Translations under genes and position numbers: made by a program
Shown: piece after piece, positions 1 through 13,353 of the stretch
How positions within the stretch are numbered: position 1 is the stretch's first letter
Layout: each line of letters opens with the position of its first letter
Notes under the pieces: model-generated
The model's input: the letters and a program-made list of their open reading frames with translations, nothing else
Told to the model about the DNA's origin: nothing
Database searches by the model: none
NCBI RefSeq assembly: GCF_017562075.2
Contig: NC_054082.1
Location: 38,435,942 to 38,499,941 of the forward strand
From: Anopheles merus
Taxonomy: Eukaryota > Arthropoda > Insecta > Diptera > Culicidae
Length of the DNA: 64,000 bases
Direction of reading: 5' to 3'

Positions 1-1353
1 CCAGCTCAGTGGCACCAGCTCCCCTAGTTCAGGCTCAATAATTTGTCATATTTTTGGGGACGCTAGACATGTTCATCCTTGGGCAGGCGCGTTAGAAAGA
101 AGAGGCGCGTCAAATAAAAATAACTCAAATAAATGAACACAAGAAATGGTCCCTTTTTCCCCCGAACTCCAAGCATTGAGTGAGTGAGTGATATTATATT
201 CCCCGATTGCGAGCCACACGTAAGCAAAGGGCAAAGGTTTTTTTTTCTTTTCTTGCTAAGGATTTAGCAGGGTGGGAGGATTATAGCTTCCTGATGTAGC
301 ATGTAAATTTTCTCACCCGTAGCCGGTCACGCAAACAACAACAATAACAACAACAACAAAAAAAACTACCCCGCTGGGAAGTCTGTAAAACGACTGCCTT
401 CGGGGAGAACGTGTATAGTTCTATGAGTGTATGTGTGTAATTTTGTTCAAGGCACGTATTCACACGGTATAGCTGTGTGTGGGAAAAATGGCACAGGGTG
501 TATTGTATCAGCATCCTTCGTTTCGGTGCAATGGGTAACACAGCTCAATCAAAGGGGACGAGCACTGAAGGTGTTTTGAAGAAGCTCTTCTAGATAAAGA
601 AAAGCAAGTAGTGAAAGCAGCAGGCGGTAGACAAATAGAAATGTACACCATCAAAAAAAGAGGAAAAACGTGGCAACAGTCGTCAGTACTGCTACCGACT
701 ACAGAGATGTTTTGAAGAGCAGGACAGTAAGTCGAGCGTCGCATTCATATTGAATTTCACAAATGATCCCATTCGGCGCTGAAGAAATGAATATATGTGA
801 TACCATGCACGTGATGATCAGGCTCTTAAGAGCATGCAATGAATACGTGCCTGAAGGGTACCGAACGAACGTTTCACTGGGGATGCACACGGGAGGTGAA
901 ATGAAGAAATCATATTTGAGCTGCTTCTTCTGTTTCTTAGTGCCTTTTAGCCTACTCGGGATGGTGCTAATGAACTTAGTTTGAGGAAAGCCAAAAGAGA
1001 CACTCTTTATCAACACCTTTCAGGAGAATAAGTGGTATGATGTAATGAAATTGGTATCTACTTGTTATTACAATTTCCATTGTATTTAAGTCGATAAAAA
1101 GAAATAAAACTTTAAGCAACGCTCCTAGCTTAGCTTCATACAAATCTTTACACTTCAATCAAAATTTAATTTGCTGTGCAATACATCCCTGCAAACATTT
1201 GAACAGCAGATTTATGTTCTACAGAACGGCACAGCGCATCACACGGCGGCTACATTCTATTACGAGCCAATTTATCGTCACCCTGCGCTACCCCGTTGGC
1301 AAAATAGCAATTTTGAATGCACACTGAAACGGTTTTCGCTGCTATCGATATCG

Positions 1354-1374
1354 TGCTGCTGCTGCTGCTGCTGC
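1354..1374. repeat. (TGC)7 microsatellite
   Basis: Seven perfect TGC units. An octamer-type POU site ATTTGCAT lies just after it at 1389-1396. Confidence 0.95.
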
Positions 1375-1821
1375 AGTTACCCGATTGCATTTGCATTTGC
1401 GTTTGGATAACATTTATTTGTCCCGAAATGTGCTTCACTAGCAGCACCCGTGAAAGGATGCGCTCGACAGATCGAGCGTGAGTGGGGGTAAGGTGTTTGT
1501 CTGTTTGTTATGGATTCAGTCTTTCTTAGCGTGTTGTTTTCCGTTGCACTTCGGTGCATATAAAACTCGACCGGAGAGCGGGATGTTATTGCCTGATACA
1601 CACCGATGGGACCCGGAATCGAGCGCTCGAAACGTGTGTACCGAACCACCACCGCCCCAGGATAGACAGACGCGCCCTACACAAGGGATGGGAATGCTGG
1701 AAGCTTCATAAATTCTACAACTGGCACATCATTTGAAATGCTAATGCGTCTTTTTACAAAACGTTTGCAACCAGAGACCATCCAGACACACCGACTGAAA
1801 CAATCAAACTACTACTGTGCC

Positions 1822-1823
<2 letters not shown>

Positions 1824-1853
<30 letters not shown>
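1824..1853. repeat. (GT)15 microsatellite
   Basis: Fifteen perfect GT units. Long minus-strand frames over this region are Thr-His runs translated from it. Confidence 0.97.
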
Positions 1854-1857
<4 letters not shown>

Positions 1858-2052
1858 GGACCTTGCCACACCATGGTGGGTGTTTGTAAATAGTTGGCCA
1901 AGCCTTGGCGCCTTCTCCTTCTCCACAGCCACAGTCCACTCCACCTGTGCTGCGAGCGAAAGAACATCGGTAGAGATGTTGTTGTTCTTGCGATACCCGG
2001 GAACCATTATCATTTCTTCTCTCCGTTGACATCCTGCATTCATGCCCGGGCG

Positions 2053-2069
2053 ACACACACACACACACA
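2053..2069. repeat. (AC)8 microsatellite
   Basis: Perfect AC dinucleotide run. Confidence 0.95.
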
Positions 2070-3988
2070 AACAATCGACTGACGCGAAGTCGAGTGCTGG
2101 GGCAAAGCGATTGGTGTCGTGTCGTGTCGGCCATCATTATTATTGGAATTGAAATAGTCACTACAGGGCTGTGTCCCGCCCCAAGCATCATCATACTTTA
2201 GCGGTTCGTCCCGACTGTCTGCGCGCATATGTGCGACAGTCAGGGTCCGGGTCGATAGAGGTGCATTAATATTTATACAGTGGCTTGCAGGCAGCCTGCA
2301 CGAGGCGACATTTTAAAATGGGCTAACATATTGTCGTGATTGTCGCTCGTTTGGCTTGCTCAAACGTGGGGACGTGCGCTGGAACCGTTCGGGAACGTGG
2401 AGTCGGCTCGATGGGTGGGCAATGCCGTACGCTTTTTGTTGCATTGTTGTTCGTGTCTATTTTTTCGTGTGCATATTTTTATGATCACCATTCTTCCCGA
2501 TTGCTCCCACGTCTACCGTGCTAAAGTTGATCGTTCTTCGCAGTCCAGCCAGTGGTGTGCAGGTTCGTGTGAGCGTGTACTGCTGGTGGCATGTACTGAG
2601 TACATGGGTACTAGTTGAATATTAATTCGTAAAGTTAAACGAATAAAACTTTACCACCACTTTACGGCTGTGGCAGGATGCGTTGTGCTGCCGTTCGGGC
2701 GGTGTCAACTGTTTGGTGTTTGGTACTTTTTTAATCATAAGCGACATACCGCGCTGACAGAAGTAAGCAAGCTTTAATTTTGTGTGTACATGCAGTGGCA
2801 ACAAAAAAAGTTTAGAATGTTTTATTTAAATTTGCATGAATATTTCGTGCTCATTTTTACTTTGCAAAATCGGATTTCTAAACTGTCAAAAACGTTTCCA
2901 GGGAGCGAGTTTTTGTGTAAAAGAAGGAATAAATAAGAAATATAAATACAAGATTTTTTGAACGAAGTAATATTTCAATAATTTTACAAACATGAAGATT
3001 TGCTCGGGAAAACCAACAAGCTTTTAGAGGTTTTAGTCTGTTTATTTTCTTTGTTTGAAGCTTAAACCAAAACATCCAAACCATATCCGTACTGATGATA
3101 CATGAGTAAGTAAATCGTTGCTCCTTTGTGCTACTCTCTTCAAATTTTTTAAATAAGTAAAGCAAAATCATTTTCATAACAGTGTACCAGCTTTTTTTAA
3201 AATTGTCTCCACGGTAGAGAATTGAGTTAAAAGCTTTCGTTCACCAACCATCCAGCCGATCATCATTTGATACGCTCTTCAACATGCACACCTCACCCGG
3301 GCGTTCTCACTATCCTCATTCACCAACATTTGATTTGGTATCGTTTTCCTGTTTCTGCTTTCCCTTTTTCCCCACCTTATGGCGCGCGTGTGTGTTTGCA
3401 TTTCCTCCACAAGCAGCACACGACACAGCGTTTGGCAGTTTGTGTTGTCAAACTGATTTATTTACATACCGTTTGTTGTCGGTTTTGTGTGGTTTGTTGA
3501 TGCCGCGATGTTGTTGTTTCTATGCTTTTTTTGTCACTCCCCCATGCCTGCCCTCTGATTTATTTCCCACACTTTTACCCACCATGCTGGGTGAGAACAA
3601 ACCGCTTCCAACAAGCTTTGCTGTTGCCGACGACGAGCATCGTGTTACGGTAACTTGAGGTGGCGTCTCTTTGCCATCATCGTCAATCGTCACATTTTGA
3701 CAGCCAGGAGAACGGATTTTTTGTCCTCGCTCTGCGGTCGATGCTGCTGGAGCTCCGCATTGCGAGCTGTCGGTGGAATGTTTGCAAAGGATGGTTGAGT
3801 TAATTTCGTGCAAACATACTACTTCTACGAAAATGAACAATCAATGCGCGTGAGCGAACGGAACCGAATGTTGCCTGCAGAGTGGAAAGAACGATGGACG
3901 TTTGCTAGACAGCATCAGGCATCAGAAACCCCGAATACTTTCGCCAGAGTGACAGTTTCGTTCAATTAGGCACGATAAAAAGACTCAC

Positions 3989-4105
3989 CTTGGTAAATGC
4001 TTCCCGGGCTGGCCAGCTCAAGGGCCCGGACGTGCAGGTGCTAGCTTGCGTGAGTGTCCGCGGTACAACAAACACACTCAGCACGGGCCCTAGTGTTCGT
4101 TTCAT
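3989..4105 (-). other. Candidate minus-strand exon ending in a strong donor (unidentified)
   Basis: An ATG at 4105 on the minus strand opens 39 codons, beginning MKRTLGPVLSVFVV and ending in EAFTK, followed directly by AAG|GTGAGTCTT at 3989/3988. The first 15 residues are hydrophobic after two basic residues, like a weak signal peptide. The exon ends in phase 0, whereas complexin exon 2 needs phase 1, so it cannot simply replace the known start exon. It could be the first exon of a nested gene, an alternative noncoding leader for cpx, or a chance match. No convincing acceptor was seen just upstream on the minus strand. Confidence 0.2.
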
Positions 4106-5551
4106 GATGTCGTGGACGTAAACGGATCCTTTCCGTTCCTTTTGCACAAGATGAAGGTTTTTGGATGTAAGTGTGCTATATGTTGCTGGGTGGTTTTTTT
4201 TTGTCTACATCAATTTGGCTTACTTTTAACTCACTCGTGTCGCAAAACCAAGCGAACGGTTGTATTAAAGCACCAAACCTGGGGCCCTCAGCTAGCCTCT
4301 AGCTGAAGGTGGGCCAGTTCGCTCGCAAAAAGCCATCCATCGGCACCATCGAAGCTGTCGAATTTCGTCAAACATCGTGGAGTGGAAAATGAATTTTGAC
4401 ACGAGCACTGTTGAGTAAGCGGAGGGCGTTACCGGGCAGTGTCGAAATGCAAAATTTCCCGATCGTTAGCACACGAAATCAGGACGTGCTTGATTTTATT
4501 TACCGTTGTTGCTTTGAGTTCGGCATAGCAATCGAAAGGAATGAGGTGGAAAAAGCCTAAGTCTGCTCTCACGCGAAGCTGGGAGGAATGTGCATTGAAG
4601 TAAGAGGTGGCACACCTAGAATGACTTATGATACAGTTTTCCGTTGTAAGTTCAGCACTCTACGTGGGCTAGCTGCACGTAGTTCAATCCTAGCAACATG
4701 ATTCATGGGACAAACTGTCGGCTTAAACGGTTGGAAAATGGGCCCAACCCGATTGAACGACGGGCGTAACAGATCGGCACAGGACGGTGGCGAACGACGT
4801 CGTTAGATGACGATGGGAAACGTTGAACAGGCTGTTTTGGATTCATTCTTGTCGTATTCTCAACGTTCTTGCATGTTGTCCGGCTGTGAAAGTGGGTCAG
4901 CTTAATTGTACTGTTCAGGCAACCGTGCACTGATGAAGTCACCGTACAATTAGAGATTACTCAACAGTGTTGGTGCTGGTCATGAGTGTTGGGAAGCACC
5001 GAGTTGCATAAATAGGTCCTTACCAACACTAAGAAACTGTTGATATGAGGATTGTTACACCTTGTTTTCTTATTTATACTTAAATTTTACTAAAATATAA
5101 TTACTTCCATGCTTATTCAATAGAAAATGATTAATCTTTGTGTCAGGTATTTTGAACCATGATCGAGAAGACCGAACGCTTGAATTCGTGCTGTGACGCA
5201 CCGTTATTAAAACAAAAGCCTGCCCATTAATCATTCCCAAATGTCCTGTTTGCTAGGTAGATGGAACGGCTCTCAATGGCAAATGGAACTATTGGAGCCA
5301 TTTTGTCCAGCATGCTAGAATTCAGAGGAGTTGCATCATCACTTGTCCGGTAGCACGTGGCCACATAAGCTCGCCCCTTGCGTGGAATGCTTTCAGACGT
5401 CAAAAGGTACGGACCCGGTGCGAAGGATAAAGATAGATTGCACTAAATTTAAAATCATTTTCAGTAATCACCAACTCCAAGCATGTGAGCTGAATAAGAT
5501 GTGCAGATAAGCGCTCTAGATGTGCGCTGGTGCATGATCATTCGAAACTAA

Positions 5552-5574
5552 TGCCTGCCTGCCTGCCTGCCTGC
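5552..5574. repeat. (TGCC)n tetranucleotide array
   Basis: Nearly six TGCC units. It is the reverse complement of the array at 7837-7870. Confidence 0.95.
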
Positions 5575-6015
5575 TTGGCTAGCTTCGTGATCGAGCATAT
5601 GTCTGCCAGCGTACAGTGTATCATAAGAACAAAAACACAACATGGAGAATGAAGCAGCAACAGCAAAGGGTTGAGAGTAGCACGGCGAAGGTTTGGCAGT
5701 GGAATGTGTTCACATGTGCCCTTTTTAGCCTCGTTGCTGGCCGTCGTACTTCTAATCTGCACCGATCCGAAGATCCAGAGCTCCATTCAACTTCCTACTT
5801 TAATCCCTCGCCTTCGGTACGCGTCGTTAGACGCAGAAGATGGATGAGGACAATCCGCTCCTGTGCACCGGGTTTTCTCCAGGCATTCAAAGGGGGGTTT
5901 CCTTTGCATGAGCTGTATTTATGAAAGTCAACTATTGCACCGGAGCCAATGCGTTGAGCATATAGCATACCGGGGTTCGCATTCTTCACTAAGCTCTTGC
6001 AACGGTCACAGCACC

Positions 6016-6057
6016 GACGACGACGACGATGATGATGATGATGATGAAGATGATGAT
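6016..6057. repeat. (GAC)n-(GAT)n trinucleotide array
   Basis: GAC units pass into GAT units with one GAA interruption. One frame gives poly-Asp, a typical repeat-borne chance frame. Confidence 0.9.
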
Positions 6058-7836
6058 CACTTTTTATAAACATAAATTATGGGGCAACCACTTTAGCTGT
6101 CACTGCTAATACGAAATAAATGTTCTTTGCTCTGCTCCTTCAACAGCACCGCTACACACTTGCGCGCACGCACACACAGCCAACAAAGCGTGGGACGAAT
6201 ATGGCTCTCTTACGTTTTTGTTTTATCTACTCGGCTTTCGCAACCAACCCTATGCTGTTTGGGATATTCATGACGCAGAAAAGGACAGACATAAAAAAAC
6301 CCACACACACACACATAACTGGTAACAGTTGACTCAGGGCAAGCCCTAGTCCTATACAGAAGCCCATGTTACACTACTAGTACGCTTGAGCGCATTTTCT
6401 CCAACGATGTTGAGCCTCGTTGTGTACAACTTTCGTCCGCTAACGCATGCAATCGTGCGAAAACAACGCCAGAGCCGCGTTGGTTCCGCTGTAAACGGAA
6501 GGTTTTGACCAACGAAGGACGGTCTCTTCTGCAACAATGGGACGAGCAACCAGGCACTGGGAGAAATGTTTACGCGTTTGATTAAAAATCTGCTCACTAC
6601 GACCCTTGGGTCGCTTGCTGCCGTTGTGCAGCGAGTTCTACGTAAAGTAAACCAAGTGAATATAATAGCAACAAAGGAAAGCAAAACGTATTAATAAGGC
6701 AATTTAGGCTAGCCAAAGTACTACTCGGTTGGTGTGTTTCATTATCAGTCGCTTAGAACGATTACTTGGGGATGAGAAGAAATCGTTCATGTGCATTGTG
6801 CAGGGCCGAGCAGAAACAGTATCACATCTGATCGTTATTCTTTGTGGTAAAAACGTTGAGTTTTCACCAACAATTACTTCTGCGAATGCAGATTCGTATT
6901 TAATAAGAAAATAATCCACCTACTATAGAAGTTGACGAGACGCAACTAGCTTGGACGACTGACTTTTCAATGATTCAATCATTTCTTTCAAAAACCCATA
7001 CCATAATCACTGAGATTCCAACAATAGACAATTGTTTATCAAGTCATGGTAAGAAATAGGTTACTCCGTCGAGCAATTATCATCATCATAGCGGTGCATT
7101 CAAATCGGATTTCATTCTGATGAGGTAAATAAAGATCTATGAAAGGGAGAATTTTCCTGGAATAAATTTTCTGTTTTTATGTAGGTTATTCGAGGAATTC
7201 ATTTCAATAATATATATCTCGATTGAAACAGCGATTACTATAACTGATTAAATTTCAACAGTACAGGATAAAAGATGAATCGTGTGTTTCACCTGGTTGC
7301 CATGTGGATTGTAATTTCATTGAATTTGTAAAAAAAAAAACGAATGCATCAGCTCAAATGTGTCATCACAGATAATAAATCCTTCGATGCGTAATAGTCT
7401 GAAACAGAAAGACGATAATTTGGAATTGCTGTAAAATAGTATACTAAGTCTAAACCCTCACTCCGCACTAGAACAGGGCAGGGTTTTATCATAGCACAAA
7501 CATATTCTACATTTAAATTATTCAACTGGTTGTGTACATTCACCTTCCCTGATCTAGCCAATTTGCATGAGCTTTTCGGGCATATTCCAATGTAATGAAC
7601 CAGCGATCGAAAACGGGAACGCAAACACGAGAACAATCGCCAAGCAGCCTTATGCAAAGCTCAAACACGTGACGTAAGACTAACAATAATTTAATTACAT
7701 TCTAACAATGTTTGCACAAGTCGTGCAGCCAGCGTCTCCCTGCGACCAGCGCTATTGTTAATTCTAGCCCGAAAGCCACAGCCCTTCAGCCTCCTGCACT
7801 TGAAAGTGCCCTTTTGCTTGTGCTCCTGTGTTGCAC

Positions 7837-7837
7837 G

Positions 7838-7869
<32 letters not shown>

Positions 7870-7870
7870 C
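7837..7870. repeat. (GCAG)n tetranucleotide array
   Basis: Eight and a half perfect GCAG units (34 bp), inverted relative to the TGCC array 2.3 kb away. Confidence 0.97.
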
Positions 7871-8481
7871 ATAACATCTTACGAGCATCGCCACGCTCAA
7901 AGTGTTCGAGTGTATGGTTTCGAAGGGCAGCATTTAAGCTCAACAGCTCAACGAAATGAACCCAAATGCGCCTTATACGCCACGTTCGCATGCTGCTTCA
8001 CATAACCCCGTGCACCCGTTCGGGCTCGTAGCCAAACTATGGTCTTTGCTCTTTTCTGCCGCAGCAAATCTGCTATTATTCATGTAAATATGGTTGAATT
8101 TTAAATTCCATTCAATATCTTTCATTTCACCCACATTGCCCCACCCGTGGAAGGTTCAATTGGACCTAGAAGCTTACGGTACCAGCTTTCTTGAGCATGA
8201 GCATTGTCGAACAGCTCTATGCAGCCACATCCGTGCGTGCCATAATTCGTGAACAAAGACCAATGTGGTGGGTGAACCAATGAATTGTTCCATGGAATTC
8301 ACAAAACTCCTCCAACATTCTAGGCGGCGTCATCGATCCGCTTCAATATTCACCCCAAGTTGAAGAATTTCTACACTTCATCGGACAATCGAGCGTACGA
8401 TCGCTGCGCAGCAGCGCAAAGTTTAGCGAACTCGCGAGAAAATTGCCCTCCTATTATGTCATGCCATGTGTGTATATGTTA

Positions 8482-8691
8482 AGCCGGTCTCATGGTACAG
8501 TCGTCAACTCGTACGACTTAACAACATGCCCGTCATGGGTTCAAGCCCCAAATGAACCGTGCCGCCATACGTAGGACTGACTATCCTGCTATGGGGGGAA
8601 AATCAATAAGTCAATGAAAGCCAAACCCACAAGTAGTGTGGTACAGGCAGGCCTTGACCGGCAACGGTTGTTGAGCCAAAAGAAGAAGAAG
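8482..8691 (+). mobile_element. tRNA-derived SINE, SINE200-type, with target-site duplication
   Basis: The element starts AGCCGGTCTCATGG and ends in an (AAG)n tail. It carries an RNA polymerase III A box (TGGTACAGTCG, 8493-8503) and a perfect B box (GGTTCAAGCCC, 8538-8548). The B-box region and the 3' part (GACTGACTATCC, AATCAATAAGTC, GGCAGGCCTTGACC, AGAAGAAGAAG) match my memory of the Anopheles gambiae SINE200 family. Near-identical 12-bp direct repeats flank it: GTGTGTATATGT at 8468-8479 and GTGTGTATGTGT at 8691-8702, with one mismatch, as expected for target-primed insertion. It lies antisense to cpx. It encodes no protein and would depend on a LINE for movement. Confidence 0.9.
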
Positions 8692-10364
8692 TGTGTATGT
8701 GTGTGTGCGCGTTATATGGTAATTTCGACATCCATTCGAGACGAGATCGCACCGCTGCAAGAAACTTTACGCAACCCACCATCCGCAAATGGAATGGAAA
8801 AAGGGCAAACAAAGCGAACGAAATGGATTCTTATCATCAGCAATTTTATGTATGCAAACATAGCACAGCAAGTGATGAGAAATTTGATGGTATACATTTA
8901 GCCACCCCGGTTTAGCGGGGGTAAGAATAGCGATTAAAAAGCTCAGCCCAAGTGCGGCACCACGATGGTGAATGAGGTGGAAAATTGGTGTTCACGCGTC
9001 AAAAGATAAATTACGCACGATATCTTTGTAAGAAGGATGAATGCAAACAAATTTGCACTTCTTTGTACAAATGTACAATTGAAGCATCATATTTATGATT
9101 GGACCGCGTAACGTTTCCCTTTTCTCCAGAAACATTCGTGGAAGAAGCAATTCTTGTTAGAGGTTTATTTGCCAAGTGAGACCAAATATTTGGATCAATC
9201 TTTTTCAAACGATTTTTCCAATATTTATGGCGAGACGAATTTGGGGAACGAACCGTGTGCAGGCATAATCAAAGGAAAATGATGTTTCTTTAGAAGCTTT
9301 AAAAACATGCTTCAACAACAATCACAACGAGACGCGTTATATTTTTCATGCTGTTGAAATGTTACCTTCGATTTACGTTTTTAGTTATAACTGCTTTGCT
9401 CAAATGGCAGCCGTTCATTGTATTTACCAACATAGTTGAGGTTAAATAAGAGAAATATACACATCACCTTTTCTTGGATTTTAAAATGTGGTAAACTGGG
9501 ACGGTTGCTATTATTGATGGGGGGAAATGAACAGTTTGGCCGATCTATTTGGTTGTTAATTGTGTTGTAAATATTTTACATTATCCAATTGTAGACATTT
9601 TGCATTCAAATGCGTTATGTGTTTGGCATTTTCTTTGTTATAAATAACCAACAACAAAAAAAACTGTACACATTGTGGAAACACGAATATAGAAATAGTT
9701 GCACTAGTAGTAATCTGCATTGCTGATGTATTTTGTTTTCTTCCCCACCATTTTTATCTAATTCAAATTAATTTTGAAACACATTTCACAAATATTTTTG
9801 TTACACATGTTCTCCCTTCTAGCGAACCGCATATATGGCTCACTTGTTTTATTACACTTCACAACCGGAAGCAAATTGGACACCGTTTCTCCGAATCAGT
9901 CAGCGGAAAAGTGAGGCAAGTAAAATTGATTGAAATATAAATCTTTCTACCATTTACTTACGGTTCGTGCTTGGGGCTCAGCACCAAACCGAAAATAGAA
10001 GAAAAAAACAAGAAAAGACGCAGCGCGATGTGTTGCATAAAGGCGCACCTTCTTCTTCAGTAGGTCGTCTTATTTCATTCCTCCCGCATCTCAACAAACC
10101 CACACAATCAGAGATTTCCCATATGTGACAGGAGCACATTCTCCACCCTAGGGAAATGCCTAGCGAAGAGCTGGACAACGCAGTAAGGAGCAGTCGCAGC
10201 AGAAGCTGGGAGGATAAATCACATCAACTTCACTTACTAAGCTTCCGACTTATTGTTCCAGTGAAAGTAACGCTTCACGCTGGCAGAACGGTTATGCACC
10301 CGCGTGTACTGTAGCGATTGTAGCGCTTGGAATTCGAGCATAAAACGTGCAAGGAATCGAAATA

Positions 10365-10379
10365 GGGGGGGGGGGGGGG
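10365..10379. repeat. G15 homopolymer
   Basis: Fifteen consecutive G on the plus strand, C15 in the cpx sense. Its length is likely polymorphic and prone to sequencing error. Confidence 0.9.
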
Positions 10380-12245
10380 CAGGGGTGGCTACTACGTATA
10401 AAATGAAAACGTGTACCAATTCGTGAACGAAGCGCAGTGCACGTGGTTAAAGAGCTTCCTTGGCTCCCTTTTTTTGTACTGTTTTCTTCATCACACAACG
10501 CCTCATTCTGTCTGACATTCACCGTGCAGGGTGTAGCCGTACGGTGGGCAGATTCATTGTATTTGCCGTGCCCGGCCAAGACAGGCGGAAACAAATAGTA
10601 AGTAATAAATCGAAAACAAATGGTAATCAGTATTTTTCCGGCACTTCACTTTACTACGGCAAAACGAAGGAAATCTTCCACCAACCACCCACCACCTCAC
10701 AGTGAAGCAGTGCTGACGATGGAAATCGAAAGCGGATGAATAACAGGAATACACAAAAAACAATAACACTCAACAAACGATGCGCAAGGTTAACGGAAAT
10801 CGACCAAGGCAGTAAAACAACACAAACGCAAAAAAAAACATCAAGATAGTATTACTTACGCCTCATTTCATGCTGCTAACGCTGCGGTTCGGTTGTTTGT
10901 TTGCGGCAAGGCGCACAACATGAAAGACTACTTTGCAGGAGATACCGAAAAGTGTGTCGAATCACCGGTAGGCGAACACGAAAAATTGGTAAAATTACCG
11001 CTGAAGCAAAAAGGTAGCATTTATGTAAATTTGAACCCGTAAATGCAGACTTGGCACGAATGATGATCCAATCCAGCGGAAGGTGAGGCGTTTGTAGATG
11101 GAGCGAAAAGTTGCGATCGTTTTTGTGGTGTTTTGTTACTTGTGCATATTCTTTCACCCGACAGACAAAAGAACCTAAATGTTGGAAATTGCGAAGCAAA
11201 GGGTATTTTTATCCTGGTTCAATAGCCGGACGAGACAAACAGTGTACACGTGTACAGGAGTGGGATTGAATTCATCATTATTGATCAAAGGTAAGCTCCT
11301 TCGGTATTCTTCGGGAGCAAAGAGTGGTTAAATCAAGGGCCATGATATTATATTTAAAGCGTATTAATTTGTTTGCATTTTTTGCCTCAAATATAAGTTT
11401 GAAAAGAAAAATATAATGCACAGCACGAATACTTTATTAAATGGAAACCAAACAAGATGCTGGAAATATTACGCCAGAGAGTTGATAACATAGTTGAAAA
11501 GCCAATGTCCTTTGATCTATTTCTTTTGTTTAATTACAAAGAGCATCATCCAGGCCATGCCAGACTTTTGTTCTAGTTCGCTGCTCAAACTTTCATAACT
11601 GCCATTGATGAATGGTGCATATGAAAGCACTCTTTACCGATAAATAGGAGACAAAAGCAGCAAATGACTGCGATAACAAAGGAAGAAAGTTCGAATCTAG
11701 CCGAACAAATACCAAATACGAACCCCATCGATAAGAATCGGGTCACACTTGAGACGCGGAACAAAACCTACCGGATGACGGGAGTTTTGTTTCCTTTTGA
11801 ATGCGAACCGAGCAACGACGATTCGGTCATTAGCGTGTGTTGGTCTGCGGCCGTACAGCGCCGGGTAAATGTTTGACATCATGATGCTACCGTTGCCGCC
11901 ATCGGGTCGTAAGTATCCTTTCCGGAAAAGTGATGATTTCCGAAGACGTACTTCTCAGTGTCACAGCGAATAGACATCGGGGGCGAAGTGGAGCAGTAAC
12001 GAGAGACGACCACTCCCTTTTGTTAGACTGATCTTCTGCCTTAACAATGACCACCGAAGCTATCGGTCATGTTACGCAGTCGACAAACGTGGATAAGCAT
12101 CTGGAACCACTATCAATCGTCTGCAGATTTGAGTCCCAGCTAGTGACAAATGCGGTGTAGGAGGCGACCAAAGTGGGCAGAACGTCGAAACTGGAAGTCA
12201 GCAAGCAAGAAAAGCTGACTCACACACACAGACACACCAATTGCG

Positions 12246-12587
12246 ATGACTGGACGAGTGCGGGTTTGTCCCGACTTCCGCTCGGAAGCAGAACATCTCG
12301 GAGTCACATGCTTCGTCAAATGGTACAATGGCTATCAACATCTTCAACCAACCAACGTGCGGTCGGGTAAGATGTTTTATCGCATAGGCAAACGAAGGCG
12401 TGTGATGAACAAGGGGAAGCATTATGCGACCCACCAGCACAGGATTTCTACCAAACGAGCACCCAGTAAAGCAAGTGGCAATGCAGCAGTTTCAGCGACC
12501 GAAGAAATGGACGTCGAACGTGTACACACGAGCTCACCACCGCCGGAACCACCCAACCCGCGCCGAGCACATGCACAAGAAGCGTAA
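12246..12587 (+). other. 113-codon open frame in a GC-rich block (status unknown)
   Basis: This plus-strand ATG frame begins MTGRVRVCPDF and ends in a Pro/Glu-rich tail (SSPPPEPPNPRRA). It has a basic middle (GKRRRVMNKGKHY) and no membrane segment or recognised domain. Codon choice is not obviously non-coding, but the block is GC-rich, which lengthens chance frames. No promoter or splice support was found. Confidence 0.12.
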
Positions 12588-13335
12588 GCACAAAAGTTTG
12601 TAATCAGCGTACGTGACTCGGTTACAATGAAAGTAATTTAATGTTGTGTATCACGGGTATCATCGTGTGCAGGGATGAAACAACACGGCGCACCAAGTGA
12701 ATGACGCAGGCATTCTACTTCAGCTCGCCCAGTCTGCCACGCTGGCACCGGATGGAGGCGCATGGTCGCTTACAATTTCTAGTTTGTTATCGGTTGCCCG
12801 TTGCCAGTTCCATTTTCCACCCCACCCCCAGCCGATCGACTTACCCATTTGTTAGGAAAAAGGCAAACTCTCCGGAAGTCGTAACGCGACGCTCTGCCCT
12901 GCTCGCATCATCATATTTTGCATCCCATCCCAGCATTCCCAGCGCGACCGAATGCGCAACGAGACGCACGTGACACACGGGAAGCGACTCGACAATCACC
13001 TTCCACTGCTGTTAGCTTTCCCCTGGCCAAAGCTACAAAGGGAAACAACCACCCCGTTACCCGTCGGATGCGACAATGGCATATCGTTTTGTCGTGATCG
13101 TGCTAAATTATTCATACCACAGCAATACCGGTGTGGTCCCGGCCCGGCACCAAGGGAAGAGAGAAAGAGATTGGCGGCTATCGACAGGTCGGGCAAATCA
13201 GCATACCGGGAAAAAAGGGAACGAACAACAATTAAAACCACTGCGACGAACTAACTTTGGCGAAAAACCGCCAACTTTTGGTGGAAGAAAGCGAATGCCA
13301 TTCCGAAACTCTTCGTCACTGTCCGGGGACGGGGG

Positions 13336-13353
13336 TGGATGGATGGATGGATG
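13336..13353. repeat. (TGGA)n tetranucleotide array
   Basis: Four and a half perfect TGGA units inside the GC-rich block. Confidence 0.93.

Larger units (their letters stand above)
4132..8467. other. Intronic sequence, no exon recognised
   Basis: AT-rich valleys lie at about 4980-5130 and 7020-7340. Apart from the repeats listed and a (CA)7 run at 6302-6315, I see only short chance frames here. Confidence 0.6.

Noticed and set aside
1917..1945. Minus-strand segment reading AVEKEKAP, checked as the complexin exon following the start exon
   Set aside because: Similarity is limited to the EKEK run; flanking residues and splice phase do not fit.
9956..10862. Two minus-strand GTAAGT matches (ACC|GTAAGTAAA near 9962 and GGC|GTAAGTAAT near 10860)
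   Set aside because: Isolated donor matches with no convincing acceptor or coding frame upstream; such strings are expected by chance in 64 kb.
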